DNA from: Dromiciops gliroides
Lineage: Eukaryota; Chordata; Mammalia; Microbiotheria; Microbiotheriidae
Direction: 5' to 3'
DNA: 64,000 nucleotides
Assembly: GCF_019393635.1 (NCBI RefSeq)
Contig: NC_057867.1
Coordinates: forward strand, 3,032,889 to 3,096,888
Part shown: piece after piece, positions 15,020-25,189 of the stretch
Layout: every line of letters starts with the position of its first letter
Position numbering within the stretch: the stretch's first letter is position 1
Translations under genes and position numbers: made by a program
Notes under the pieces: generated by a model
What the model was told of the DNA's origin: nothing
The model's input: only the letters and a program-made list of their open reading frames with translations
Databases searched by the model: none

Positions 15020-15227
15020 CAAGAGCCTGGGGGGGGGGGGGGGGGAGGGGGATCGGGCTCTCGCTGGGAGGGAATGAAGCTGGCTCACTCACTCGATCGC
15101 TGGGTAGGGTTGGGTTGGGTTGAGTTGGGTTGGCTTGGCTTCAGGTGCCCTCTGCTCCTGTCGCCAACTCCTCCACTGCCACTGCCTCCCGGTTGCTGCT
15201 GCTTACTGCTTCGGACTAGCTGCTTGG
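15020..15227 (-). other. SLC7A3: SLC7A3 non-coding first exon (5' UTR), predicted
   Basis: The stretch between the TATA box and a strong splice donor. The 5' edge near 15227 is inferred as about 31 bp downstream of the first T of the TATA box. The 3' edge at 15020 is set by a consensus donor (TTG followed by GTAAGT); a weaker donor (GTGAGT) after 15093 would give a shorter exon. The downstream acceptor is the CAG before 13998, so the second exon is 13998-13607 with 22 nt of 5' UTR before the ATG. A run of 17 C in the transcript (15045-15029) lies inside the longer form. Human SLC7A3 also has one non-coding plus eleven coding exons. No transcript evidence is available here. Confidence 0.6.
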
Positions 15228-15250
15228 GGTCAGAGCGCGCCAAGTACCCC

Positions 15251-15276
15251 TTTATATAGGGCCGGGGGGGCGGGGC
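15251..15276 (-). promoter_or_regulatory. SLC7A3: SLC7A3 core promoter: TATA box and Sp1/GC box
   Basis: On the minus strand a TATATAAA box (15258-15251) lies just downstream of a GC box (GGGGCGGGGC on the plus strand at 15267-15276). Both sit in a CpG- and GC-rich block (about 14.8-15.7 kb) directly upstream of the predicted first exon. A TATA box within a GC-rich promoter suggests focused initiation and regulated, tissue-restricted expression, as expected for CAT-3, but that is inference. Confidence 0.65.
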
Positions 15277-15699
15277 TGGCCGCGTCACGGGATTCCCCCC
15301 CCCTCCCCACCCCAGCCCAGCCCGGCCCAGCCCCAGCCCCCAGGCTAGCCAAACCTGCTGCGTTCCTGTAGAGGAGACCGGAGGGGGGCCGGGGCTGGGG
15401 CCGGAGCAGGAGGCAGCTGCCCACTCTCCAAGACCAGCCGGCTGGCTGGGCCGGGCTTGGGGGGGCGGGGGGCGCGCTGGCGGCGGCACACAATCTTCCG
15501 CCGTTTCGTCACTGTCTGGTTCGCGGAGCTGGGGAGGCTCCCGATGGTTCTGGGGCTCGGTGGGCTGCCCCCGCGCCCCTTAGGGCAGGCCAGGCCTGGC
15601 CTGGCCAGTGCCTCCCCTGGACAGAAACGCAGCCCCAAGTGATAGGGACACCCCCCCCCTATCGCGCCCCCCCCCCGCCCCCGCCACGACGTGGCTACA

Positions 15700-16535
15700 T
15701 CACATCTCAGGGGGCCTTTGGCCCCCAGCACTTTCTAGCGCACTGGCCACAAGGTGCAGTGCCAGGGGCACGCACAACTTGGACTCCCCAGCCCAGAGTT
15801 CGAATCCCACGATGGTCAGCTGGACACATTATCTGTATATGCCTTTGGGCATCCTTTCTGGGTCTCAGTTAAATGAGGGGCGGGGCCGGACCTTAGGCCT
15901 TAGGGTCCTGACCTCTCCCCTCCCATATCCCTGGCCTTCAGCCCCCTCCCCAACAGGCCTCCTGTAGGTCACCCTCGGACCAGGAGCAGCTATTGGCTTC
16001 TTCCGTGGGAGAAGCGTCTAAGTAGCACTAGGTAGCGAAGGAGATTTTCAGGGACTTCTTGGAGATGACTTTGTCCCATAGAAAATTCTCCAGTCTTCCC
16101 CCCTCCTCCCCCCATAACAATAACTTGACCGTCCAGTCAAAACAGCGACAGTAATGGAAGGACAAAGGAAGGGCCTAGGAAGAAGGCAGGATTTGGAGGC
16201 AGAAGGGAGGCCTGGCTTCCAGTCCCTCCTCCGTCCAAGTGGGGCTTCAGTTGGGTGGGTGGGCGGGGCTCAGGTGCTGCTGGGGCTCCATGGGCCCTCG
16301 CTCCTTCCCTCCCTTCCAGTCTAGAATCCAGGCGCTCGTTTCCCACGCAGTGAGTTGGGGAGGACCTGGAGGCTTCTCTCCATTTACAGGAGAGGAACCA
16401 GGGTAAGCGGAGCGCAGGGGCCGGGGCCTGGTCACACCCAGCTAGTCACCGTCTCCAGCCAGCCCTCATGCCCCAGGCTCTTACAGCAGTAAATACTTCT
16501 TTCTGGCATTTACCTGACATTGCTTAATCTGGGTA
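15700..16535. other. SLC7A3 upstream flank, no repeat seen
   Basis: GC-rich at the left and falling to average. No gene, SINE or LINE was recognised. It may hold distal promoter elements. Confidence 0.3.
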
Positions 16536-16539
16536 CAAA

Positions 16540-16640
16540 CGGTATTTTGTCCCCAGCAGAATGGAAACCCCTTGAGGCCAAGGACCGTTTCATTTGGTAC
16601 CCTGGGATCTCTCACCAGTGCCTAGCCCTGCACCCACGCA
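16540..16640 (+). mobile_element. L2 LINE 3'-end relic
   Basis: Matches the L2 3' end: AGAATGGAAACCCCTTGAGG, AAGGACCGTTTCATTTGG, CCAGTGCCTAGCCC. Confidence 0.55.
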
Positions 16641-17577
16641 CGGAGCCTTCCACGTGGGTTTTCTTGCAGATCTGTGATGTCACTGGTATAGTGAATTCCA
16701 GCTAAGACATTCCCTTCACCAAAACAAATCCGAAGGGCTGGAATTCATAGTTTTAGAATGCAGCCTGGGAGCAAGGAGAAGCACCGAGCCTCTGGTCCCC
16801 CTTCTACAAGGTTGGAGACAATTCAGAGCCTTTAGGACTCCAAGACTGTTCTCACTGAGCCCTATTTTCTCTCACTTTGCAGAGTGATAATTCATGTATG
16901 CTCGACTTGACTTGACTTGACTTGAGACCAGCTTGGAAGCCAGGTTACTGGATTCCAAGTCTAGGGTTCTACCCAACTGGCCATGCAGCCCCTCAGCTCG
17001 CCATACCCAAAGTTCTCAACTTCGAACTTATTTTTGCCTGCCCAGATCCCACTAAATAGCCATCAGAGATGGTTCTTTCCATTCCTAAATCCTCCTCTAG
17101 TCCATCTATTTATTGGATCCTATCTGTAATACCCTCCTAACCTGTTTGTGTTGTCCCGCCCATTCTACCAAAGGTCATCAGAATGTTCTCCCGGGGACAG
17201 ATTCCATTTTAATTTCTGGTCCCAGCATTCCAGGCTCCTGGCCAACTGCCCGTCCCCCTCCCTCTGATCGTCCCCTCCCCCCGACCCCCCAAGGCTTCCT
17301 CAGCAACATATTCAAAGCATAGGGAATACTGACTGGTGGCTTCTGCCCATGCTCTTCACCTATCCTGTCCCACTCTCTCCTCCGAAGCCTCACATCATTT
17401 CATTCTGACTCAATTCAACAAACATTTATGAAGTATCTGCTCTGGGCAAGGCCTTTTGCTGGGCACTGGTGACAGAAGGATAAACTAGGTAGGGCCCAGT
17501 CTCAGCCCTCGGTTTTATTAAAGGGAGTTAAGACCAGTAGCCCAATGTCCATGAGAGGAGGCAGAAAGTGATTGATT

Positions 17578-17742
17578 GGGGGCAGCTAGATGTCACAGTG
17601 GATAAAGCACCAGCCCTGGATTCAGGAGGACCTGAGTTCAAATCCGGCTTCAGACACTTGACACATACTAGCTGTGTGACCCTGGGCAAGTAAGTCACTT
17701 AACCCTCATTGCCCCACAAAAACAACAAAAACAAAAACAAAA
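17578..17742 (+). mobile_element. Mar/WSINE-type SINE with TSD
   Basis: Full length with an ACAAAAAC-rich tail. Flanked by AGAAAGTGATTGATT (17563-17577) and AGAAAGTGATCGATT (17743-17757), a 15-bp duplication with one difference. Confidence 0.93.
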
Positions 17743-18117
17743 AGAAAGTGATCGATTCAGTTTCAAAACCAGCTAGGTACATATCATATCGAGGCCCAGT
17801 GCTAGGCCTTCGAGAAGCTGAAAGGTGTCAGGAAGGTAAGAGAGCTTAGTGTCTAGTAGGGAGATAAGACAGAGACAGCTCACTATGATATTCAATTATG
17901 CATGATAAATATACTAATCAACTGTCCATTGAGACACAGTCTAGGGAAGAAGGCTGTTCAGGGAAAGCTTTACATAGGAAGTAACATTTGAGTCAGGTTT
18001 TAAATAATGTGTAGGGATAGAGCAGGTAAAGAGGGGAGGGATGAGACACTAGGCATAGGGCACAGCATAAAGAAAAGACTTGTAAGGAAGGAAAAATACC
18101 ACCATAAGACATGTTTT

Positions 18118-18465
18118 CGAGGCAGCTGATAGAGCGCTGGGTGACCCTGTGTGACCCTGAGTAAGTCACTTAACCTCTGTCTCAAATGGGGATGATGAAA
18201 GCACTTAGCTCAAAGAGTTGCTGTGAGGATCAGATGAGATAATATTTGTTAAAAGCACTTAGCCCAGGGCAGCTAGGTAGCGCAGTGGATAGAGCACCAG
18301 CCCTGGAGTCAGGAGGACCTGAGTTCAAATCCAGCCTCAGACACTTAACACTTATTAGCTGTGTGACCTGGGCAAGTCACTTAACACCAATTGCCTCACC
18401 AAAAAAAAAAAAAAAGCACTTAGCCCAGTGCTTGGCACATAGTAGCTACTATTATAACCACTGTA
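18118..18465 (+). mobile_element. MIR interrupted by a SINE
   Basis: Sense MIR: GACCCTGAGTAAGTCACTTAAC ... TTGCTGTGAGGATCAGATGAG ... CAGTGCTTGGCACATAGTAG. The middle of its 3' end is split by the SINE at 18268-18411. Confidence 0.75.
18268..18411 (+). mobile_element. Mar/WSINE-type SINE in MIR, perfect 17-bp TSD
   Basis: Subfamily with GGAGTCAGG and CCAATTGCCTCACC plus a 15-A tail. AAAAGCACTTAGCCCAG at 18251-18267 is repeated at 18412-18428. The target is inside an older MIR, so the order of events is certain. Confidence 0.95.
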
Positions 18466-18639
18466 CAAGTCATACAGGGATTATGGCATGCATCAAAGGT
18501 TGGAAAGCTCTATTAACCCCTACAACCTGTGAACTCCTTTTCTCCTTCCACCTTAAGAAGAAATCCCCAAGCAGCCCAGTTTCGTCCCCTCCTTGGGGTG
18601 TCTTCTTTTTCCCTTAGTCTTTTCTAGGCAACCAGCCTC

Positions 18640-19900
18640 TCTCTCTCGTGTTCCCTTTACAATCAGCAATACCCTCAGCAAGGATGAGTTTTGGACATGG
18701 AGAGTTTGAGTTGCTAGTGGAAATGCCAGTCAGCCGGAGAGGTCCTTTAGGCAGTTGGAGATGCAGTCCTGGAGCTTGGTAAAACTGGAGGTGAAGATTT
18801 GGGAATCATTTGCATCACTATGGAAATGACTGAGTATCCATGGAAAGAATGCCGAGAAAGGAAGAGCTTGGACAAAGGCTTGGGAAATATCCATCTTAAT
18901 GGGTCAGGAAGAGGATGTGACAGAGATGGAGAAGGTGCAGTGAGAGAAGGAGAATCCGAACTGAGTATTCTTTTGGAAGCCAAAGAAGGACTGAGTATGC
19001 AGTGGGAGGGGGTGATCAAGACTAGTCAAAGCAGCAGAGATATGAGGTTGAGGACTGACGACCTACCGTGTAAATGGAATTCAGAGATTAGAAGTTTTTA
19101 CACACATTCATCTTGAAGTCCTTTTAGCAGAGTAATGTGGGGGGGGGGGAAATCTATGCCCAGCTGTACAAAACTGACAACACCTTTTCTTTTTTTCTTT
19201 TTGCTTTCTCTCTTTTTTGTCAGTCAAGGGAGACAGAGAGATGAGGTAGTAGCTGGATGGGGCAGAAGGACAAAAGGAAGGCTTTTTTTTTTTTTAAGAT
19301 TGGGGAGACCTATGCATGACTGTAGACAGATAGGAAGGAGGGAGTACTGAGGAAGAAATTAAAAACACATCAAAGAGAAGGTCTTACTGCTGGAGCAAAG
19401 TCCTGGAGGAGGCAAAAGGTAATGAAATCCAGGGCTCAAGCAGAACAATTCACTTTAATGAGGTGTTGGGACATCACATCCTCGGAACTAGAGGGAAGAA
19501 GGAATGAATGGGGAATGATATGATTTGAGGAAGAAATGCGAGGAGATAAAGAAGTTCCTGTCAGATTTTTCTCAGTGAAGGCTAAGTCGTCTTTGGTAAG
19601 TAAGTACCGGGGAAAAAAGATGACATTGGGGGCTGAAGAAAAGGATAAGAATAGTGGGGAATGAGATAGGAAATTGATAAGTATAGAGCAGAAAGACTGT
19701 TGAGTGGCAGCAAGGGTCTAGCTGAGATTAGGCACCAGAAGTTTGTAGTGGGTAAAATAAATTGTACTTCCTGACTTTTTTCTGGGACACCCAGCAGCCC
19801 TGGAGCAGGAGCAGAGAAATCAGATGATGGGGTTTACCCAGGGATGAGGATTTTCAGGTCAGAAAATATTAAAGTAGTAGACTGAGGGGTCAAGGTTGAG
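18640..19900. other. Ancient unclassified repeat-like sequence
   Basis: Purine-rich text with stock phrases (TTTGGACATGGAGAGTTTGAG, GATTTGGGAATCATTTGC) that also occur in eutherian intergenic repeats. I cannot name the family with confidence. No gene was seen. Confidence 0.3.
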
Positions 19901-19915
19901 TGTAAGAGTAAATGG

Positions 19916-20064
19916 GTGGGGGCAGCTAGGTGGCACAGTGGATAGAGCACCGGCCATGGAGTCAGGAGGACCTGAGTTCAAATCCAGCCTCAGACACTTG
20001 ACACTAGCTGTGTGACCCTGGGCAAGTCACTTAACCCCAATAGCCTCACCAAAAAAAAAAAAAA
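19916..20064 (+). mobile_element. WSINE-type SINE, first of three sharing one target site
   Basis: Subfamily with CATGGAGTCAGG and CCAATAGCCTCACC plus a pure A tail. Preceded by AAGAGTAAATGG at 19904-19915 and followed by the same 12 bp at 20065-20076. Confidence 0.95.
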
Positions 20065-20076
20065 AAGAGTAAATGG

Positions 20077-20227
20077 AGTGGGAGGTGGGCAGCTAGGTGT
20101 CACAGTGGATAAAGCACCGGTCCTGGATTCAGGAGGACCTGAGTTCAAATCCAGCCTCAGACACTTGACACTTACTAGCTGTGTGACCCTGGGCAAGTCA
20201 CTTAACTCCCATTGCCCCGCCAAAAAA
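20077..20227 (+). mobile_element. WSINE-type SINE, second of three sharing one target site
   Basis: A different subfamily (CCTGGATTCAGG; CCCATTGCCCCGCC). Flanked by AAGAGTAAATGG at 20065-20076 and 20228-20239. Confidence 0.95.
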
Positions 20228-20239
20228 AAGAGTAAATGG

Positions 20240-20403
20240 GGGGGGCAGCTAGGTGGCACAGTGGATAGAGCACCGGCCCTGGATTCAAGAGGACCTGAGT
20301 TCAAATCCAGCCTCAGACACTTGACACTTACTAGCTATGTGACCCTGGGCAAGTCACTTAACCCTCATTGCTCTGCAAAAAAACCAAAACACACACACCA
20401 AAA
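20240..20403 (+). mobile_element. WSINE-type SINE, third of three sharing one target site
   Basis: CCTGGATTCAAGAGG and CCTCATTGCTCTGC variant with an AACCAAAACACACAC tail. Flanked by AAGAGTAAATGG at 20228-20239 and AAGAGTAAATGA at 20404-20415. Confidence 0.95.
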
Positions 20404-20449
20404 AAGAGTAAATGAAGCCAGAGCATGAGTGAGAAAGTGGGAAAGGTGG

Positions 20450-20830
20450 GATTCAGTCAATTTATTAAGCACCTACTATGTGCCAGGCGCTGTGCTGAGC
20501 ATGGCAGATAGAAACAAAAGGCAAAAACAAGGTCCCTAGATCCCTGTGTTCAAAGAGCTCCCAGGTAGACAACATAAAAACACAACGAGATTACAAACGA
20601 GACATAGACAAGGTAAATTGGGAATTGTCTCCGAAAGAAGACACTAATAAGGGGCGTTAGGAAAGGCTTCTTGTACAAAGGGTAGAAGGGCGGACTTGAG
20701 CTAAGACTTGAAGGAAGCGAGAGAAGCCAGGAGGTGGAGATGAGAAGAGAAATGGCTGCCTCTGGGCATGGGGGACAACCAGAGAAAACTCAGGAAAAAC
20801 TAGGAGTGTGGTCCAATCTTGGACGCAGCG
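20450..20830. repeat. Ancient interspersed repeat, family not resolved
   Basis: Begins TTTATTAAGCACCTACTATGT and continues with GGCAAAAACAAGGTCCC and ACTTGAAGGAAGCGAGAG. The same type of sequence recurs at about 17400-17530, 25445-25520, 26695-26830, 35990-36310, 54995-55130 and 56450-56880. Confidence 0.4.
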
Positions 20831-21353
20831 CAATTCCAAGAGATAATGAGGTCTAAACCCTAACATCCCTTGCCCCTCTAACATCCCTTGCCCCTCTAAC
20901 TTCCTCCCATTCCTGGGCTACGAAATCTTCATTCCTAGGTAACCCCTACCATCTGACTTTTCTGTTACTGCTCCAGGACATCTGGAGAACGTTAGGAAAT
21001 CCAGTTGATTTCATCCTGTGAAATCTGCTGGCTTGGGGCTGAAGTGGGGGAGAGAGATTGTTATGCTTGAGGAATCCTGTTATTAAGCTGTTAGAGGGCT
21101 CATTAAAATGTATAATGAAGTCCCTGGGGATGATGGCAGGGGAAGACAAGGAGGGGAAGACTGTGGGCTAGTCTCTGACATTGCTAGCTGGGAGAAAGAC
21201 CTGGACTTTAGTAGATGGCAGAAATGAAAATGAGGAGATTAGTATGAATGGGGTGCACAGACCTCAGAACAAGAGAGGTCATTAAGAAATAAAGATATTA
21301 ACCCCAATTGCCTCACCAAAAACCAACAACAATAACAACAAAATAATGATAAA

Positions 21354-21492
21354 GGGGGCAGCTAGGTGGCACAGTGGATAAAGCACCGGCCCTGGATTCA
21401 GGAGGACCTGAGTTCAAATCCGACCTCAGACACTTGACACTTACTAGCTGTGTGACCCTGGGCAAGTCACTTAACCCCCACTGCCCCACAAA
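21354..21492 (+). mobile_element. Mar/WSINE-type SINE with 13-bp TSD
   Basis: Full length, short CA5 tail. AAATAATGATAAA at 21341-21353 is repeated exactly at 21493-21505. Just upstream (21299-21324) is an orphan piece of SINE 3' end. Confidence 0.95.
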
Positions 21493-22182
21493 AAATAATG
21501 ATAAAAATATTTTTGAAAAAAGGAAATAATGATGGTTGACCTTATTATATAGGCTTGCAGATTTCCAAAGCATTTGGCATACATGATTTCATTTGAGGAA
21601 TAGTGGTAGAGGAATGCCCTGGAAGAAGCCATAGCAGCAAAGAACATGCTTCCTCCTCCCACTGGCCCTGTGTGTCAGGGAAAGTTAGGAGGAGCTATTT
21701 CCAGGGAAGAGCATTCTAAGGGAGGGGCGACTTTGGTGAAGTGTTAGTTGAAAAGTTGGAGTGTGAAAATGGATAAGAGGAGCCAGAGGAGCTGGACAAA
21801 CTGTGCTGGAGTGGGGTTGGGGTGATGCTCCAGAAGGAGATAGCCTGCAATTAAGATCAGGAAATGGGCATGTCTGAAGAGGACTGGTGTGGCTGGGACT
21901 GCAGTGAAAGGGAACTTGCAGTCTTAATCTACCCCAGAGTTTAAAATTTAATGTGGAACACTCGTATTGGGAACCTGTTATTCTGGACCTGATTCTGACC
22001 AACAAGAAGGAAACATCCACTAAAGCAGAACTGTGGGAACCTTGGAGCATCTTAGAATTTGTGATAGAGAAGGAGAATAGGAGGGCAATGGCTAAAACTC
22101 AAGAAAAATGGAAAATAATAACAGAACACCTAGTGGCCCTCAATGAGTCCAAGGTCCAAGGTCCAGATGAACTTTGTCATCG

Positions 22183-22275
22183 TCGTCATCGTCTTCTCCT
22201 TCTTCTTCTCCTTCTTCTTCTTCTTCTTCTTCTTCTTCTTCTTCTTCTTCTTCTTCTTCTTCTTCTTCTTCTTCA
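22183..22275. repeat. (CTT)n microsatellite
   Basis: About 25 CTT units with a CGT/CAT-flavoured left edge. Frames through it read as poly-Phe, poly-Leu or poly-Lys and are not genes. Confidence 0.97.
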
Positions 22276-22284
22276 CCATCATCA

Positions 22285-22535
22285 TCGATAACTTATATAT
22301 AGTTCCTACCATGTGCCAGGCACTATGCTAAGTGCTTTACAATGATTCTCTCATTTAATCCTCACCACAACCCTGGGAGGGAGGTGGGATAATAATAATT
22401 ATCCCCATTTTACAGGTGGGGAAATTAAGACAGAGGCAAAATCACTTGACTTCACACAGCTAGTGTCTGAGGCAGAATTTGAATTCAGGCCTTTCTGACT
22501 CCAAGTCCAGTGCTCCATCCACTACACCACCTCAC
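22285..22535 (-). mobile_element. MIR/Ther-1 CORE-SINE
   Basis: Antisense MIR with TACCATGTGCCAGGCACTATG, TATCCCCATTTTACAGG and CCAGTGCTCCATCCACTAC. Follows directly on the (CTT)n tract. Confidence 0.85.
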
Positions 22536-22684
22536 CACCTCTAGTATTCAGAAAAAACTGAGCACTGTGATTTCTGAGCCACTGACAGTGAACGCTGAAA
22601 GAACATGGATGTGCCAAAGGAGCATTGTCCCAATTGTCAAAAAAGAGGAGATTTCTGGAGTCTACAATATAAACCATGGACCGA

Positions 22685-22716
22685 TGACTAATGCAGAAAT
22701 AGGATTCATGTTATTA

Positions 22717-22790
<74 letters not shown>

Positions 22791-22945
22791 CTATATCAGA
22801 TTACCTGCTGTCTAGGGGAGGGGGGAGGGAAGGGAGGGAGGGAGAAAAATCTGAAATTGGAAAGCCTGTATAAACAAAAGTTGAGAACTATCTTTACATG
22901 TAAGGGGAAAAAAGTAAAATACTTTATTAATTTTTTTAAAGCTAT
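22685..22945 (+). mobile_element. L1 3'-end with (GT)n(TA)n expansion
   Basis: The L1 3' UTR (ACTAATGCAGAAATAGG ... CCTATATCAGATTACCTGC ... GAGAACTATCTTTACATG), split by a (GT)n(TA)n microsatellite at 22713-22786. It is a heavily 5'-truncated copy. Confidence 0.8.
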
Positions 22946-23049
22946 ATCATTAATGGGTCTGAGCAGACTAACCTCATTTACTATTTTTTAACAGTCATTG
23001 GACTGGTAGATAAGAAAAATGCAATAGACCTGGTAAACCTAGATTTCAG

Positions 23050-24095
23050 CAAAGCATATCCCAGGCTCTCATTCTAGTTGTTGTATGCCTATGAAACCTG
23101 GACAGTAAACCAGCCATGCCAAGAAACTGAATTGCTTCCATTTGTATTATCTTGGGAAGATTCTGAAGATCACCTGGCAAGATAAGGTGCTAGAAACTGA
23201 GCTCTTTTCTGGAACTAAACTACTACCAAGCATTCAAACTGTTAAGGGTTAAAATTCTAGCTAAACTGTCTAAAATATCTAATGAGTGGTCGCCAATAAA
23301 TTATAAGCTTTAGCAAGAGTTAAACTTTTAAGCATTTATTAAGGAGAATAAGAATTTGGTAAAGAGAGAGAAAAAGGCCTAGATTCCTATCTATTAAAGG
23401 GAGAGCACATTTCTAGCTCCGCTCTCCACCAGAGTCCAAAGGAAAAAGCGCGAGACTGAGCGCCAGTCTCTTCCTTCCTCCTCCCACTAGTCCGCGTCAC
23501 TTCCTGACTCCTGAAGAAAAGACTCCTGGTCTTGCCCTCAAAGACCTTCGCTTCATGGGCAGAACTCTTCTACAGTTAGTATCCAGCAGGTGGCGTTATT
23601 CCAATCGTTACAGTCCCCCCTGTTGTTCCTCAAGAAACAAAATGTTTCCTTGACGGAACAAAACTCTACTGCAAAGAGTGCAAATCCAATGGGTTGGCCA
23701 TGTGGTTGGAATGCCAAACATATGATTGCCTACATTACTATTGAACAGAGAACTCTCATACAAGGCAAGTTCACGTGGTGGTCAAAAGAAGTGATGCAAG
23801 GACACTGTCAGGGTCTCTGGGAAGAACTTTAGAATTGATTCTGTGACATGGGAGACATTGGCGCTGTGTTCTATGAGCAAGCAGAATTGCAGTAGCTCCA
23901 AAGAAACTCAAGATGCACAACTTTATAGAATCCACCCCAAATATTCTCATGGTCTATTTGTGCCCAAACTGTGGTAGAGACTTCTAGGCTCGTATTGCTC
24001 TCATCTGCCAGTGAGAGACACTGTAGCTTGACTCTAACATAGTAATGTCATTTTTGGTCCTCTTGGAGAATGAAGGACAACAACCAACCAACTAG
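23050..24095 (+). mobile_element. RTE-like LINE relic with C-terminal zinc-finger text, split by an LTR
   Basis: 23050-23239 and 23661-24095 are one element. The left piece encodes YAYETWTV, the common end-of-RT motif (L-Y-x-x-E-T-W-T). The right piece ends in VYLCPNCGRDF-ARIALICQ, like the CPTCGRxFRARIGLISH C-terminus of related LINE proteins. Stops and indels are present. The last ~35 bp (TTTGGTCCTC... to ...GAAGGACAACAACC) match the end of the long SINEs at 39801-40131 and 60465-60935. Clade assignment is tentative. Confidence 0.6.
23240..23660 (-). mobile_element. Solo LTR of an endogenous retrovirus-like element
   Basis: 421 bp with TG...CA termini (minus strand TGTTCCGTC ... CCCTTAACA) and an AATAAA in the expected part of the LTR. 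AAAC at 23236-23239 is repeated at 23661-23664, a 4-bp duplication as seen with gammaretrovirus-like (class I) elements. No internal region is present, so recombination between two LTRs is the likely history. It sits inside the RTE-like LINE, whose sequence resumes exactly on the other side. Confidence 0.75.
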
Positions 24096-24208
24096 TAAAT
24101 GAGATGGAAAGACATAGTCTAGAGATAGATAAGCTTAGGTGACTCCAGAATGGAGTGAGTGATTGGAGCCAAAAAGTAGTCAAGAAGGGGTCAATAGCAA
24201 CTTGGAGG

Positions 24209-24370
24209 AGGGGGCAGCTAGGTGGCGCAGTGGATAGAGCACTGGCCCTGGATTCAGGAGGACCTGAGTTCAAGTCCAGCCTCAGACACTTGACACTTAC
24301 TAGCTGTGTGACCCAAGGCAAGTCGCTTAACCCTCATTGCCCCACAAAACCAAAACCAAACAAACAAACA
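24209..24370 (+). mobile_element. Mar/WSINE-type SINE with 16-bp TSD
   Basis: Full length with a (CAAA)n-type tail. AATAGCAACTTGGAGG at 24193-24208 is repeated exactly at 24371-24386. Confidence 0.95.
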
Positions 24371-24386
24371 AATAGCAACTTGGAGG

Positions 24387-25185
24387 GATGCCTCTAGTGG
24401 GATGGTCCAAAGATCTGCTTTGCCCTGTGCCCTTCGACTCCATTCAGCTTTCATTTGACCCAGGCTGCAAGTGCAAAGGACTCCTACTCCAGGCTATAAA
24501 AAGTCAAAACACCATTTCCCTCTCTCTTGGGCTTTCACCTTCTCCAAGGACCTATACAATCCTTCAAACTTAGATGATTATTCTTCTGGGTGGGTCCCTC
24601 AGCAAGGAGAAAGGACAGGGTTGTTATCTGCTACCTCCTCTGGGTAAGTCCCAAAGGACTGAAAGAGTCCACATGACTCACAGTACCTGCAAAGGCATAG
24701 GTCGAGTTCTCTCCTCCACATTCTTACTCCTTCCTGTGCTGATTCTTCTTCCCTTCTGAATTCCCATCCAATGCTGCCTCTTTATCTTCTTCTGCACCTC
24801 CGGTGTCCCCCTCTCCCCTCAACTGGTCTGTGTTTCCACCTCTCCTGCTGAGCTACATGAATGCATAAGCCTCTCTCCATGGAACTAGATCTGTGTCTGT
24901 GTGGAGGCCCCCTTTACAACTCTGTCAGACCTCAGCCTCTAGCTCTCCCTATGTCTATATAGAAAAGAACCCTCTTCCCTTTTAGAGGCCAAGACCAAGA
25001 TTTCATAAATTAGCTCAAGTTCATGAATTAGCCTAAATTAGCAACAAGGACTCAGGAATTCACACATTACCAAGGAGACACAAGAGGAAGAAAAGGCTTC
25101 CCAAACTGGAGGCTATATGAAAAAGAAATAAATATACTCCAAAGAACACAACATTATCAAGGAGATACATAGATGAGCTTCCAAA
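24387..25185. other. Unique-looking stretch, nothing recognised
   Basis: C/T-rich to 24960, then average composition. No repeat family, promoter or reading frame that I could support. Confidence 0.3.
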
Positions 25186-25189
25186 TGAT

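Larger units (their letters stand above)
14700..15700. promoter_or_regulatory. CpG-rich island over the SLC7A3 first exon
   Basis: GC content and CpG frequency rise sharply here relative to the flanks, with several GC boxes (GGGGCGGGG-type), long G and C homopolymers and a (TGGGT)n-like stretch at about 15105-15145. It spans the predicted promoter and first exon of SLC7A3. The right edge fades at about 15.7 kb. Confidence 0.6.
21950..23045 (+). mobile_element. CR1/L3-type LINE relic, fragmented
   Basis: Three pieces in the right order. 21950-22160 encodes PVILDLILTNKKE (compare CR1 endonuclease ...LLDLILTNKEEL). 22540-22690 encodes IVPIVKKEEISGVYN (compare the CR1 ...VTPIFKKG..EDPGNYRP region). 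22940-23045 encodes GLVDKKNAIDLVNLDFSKAY (compare CR1 RT ...VDKGRAVDIVYLDFSKAFD). The gaps hold a (CTT)n tract, a MIR and an L1 3' end. Confidence 0.65.

Noticed and set aside
16904-16925. (CTTGA)n repeat
   Set aside because: Four units only; minor.
22130-22331. Frames of poly-Lys, poly-Phe or poly-Leu
   Set aside because: Produced by the (CTT)n tract.
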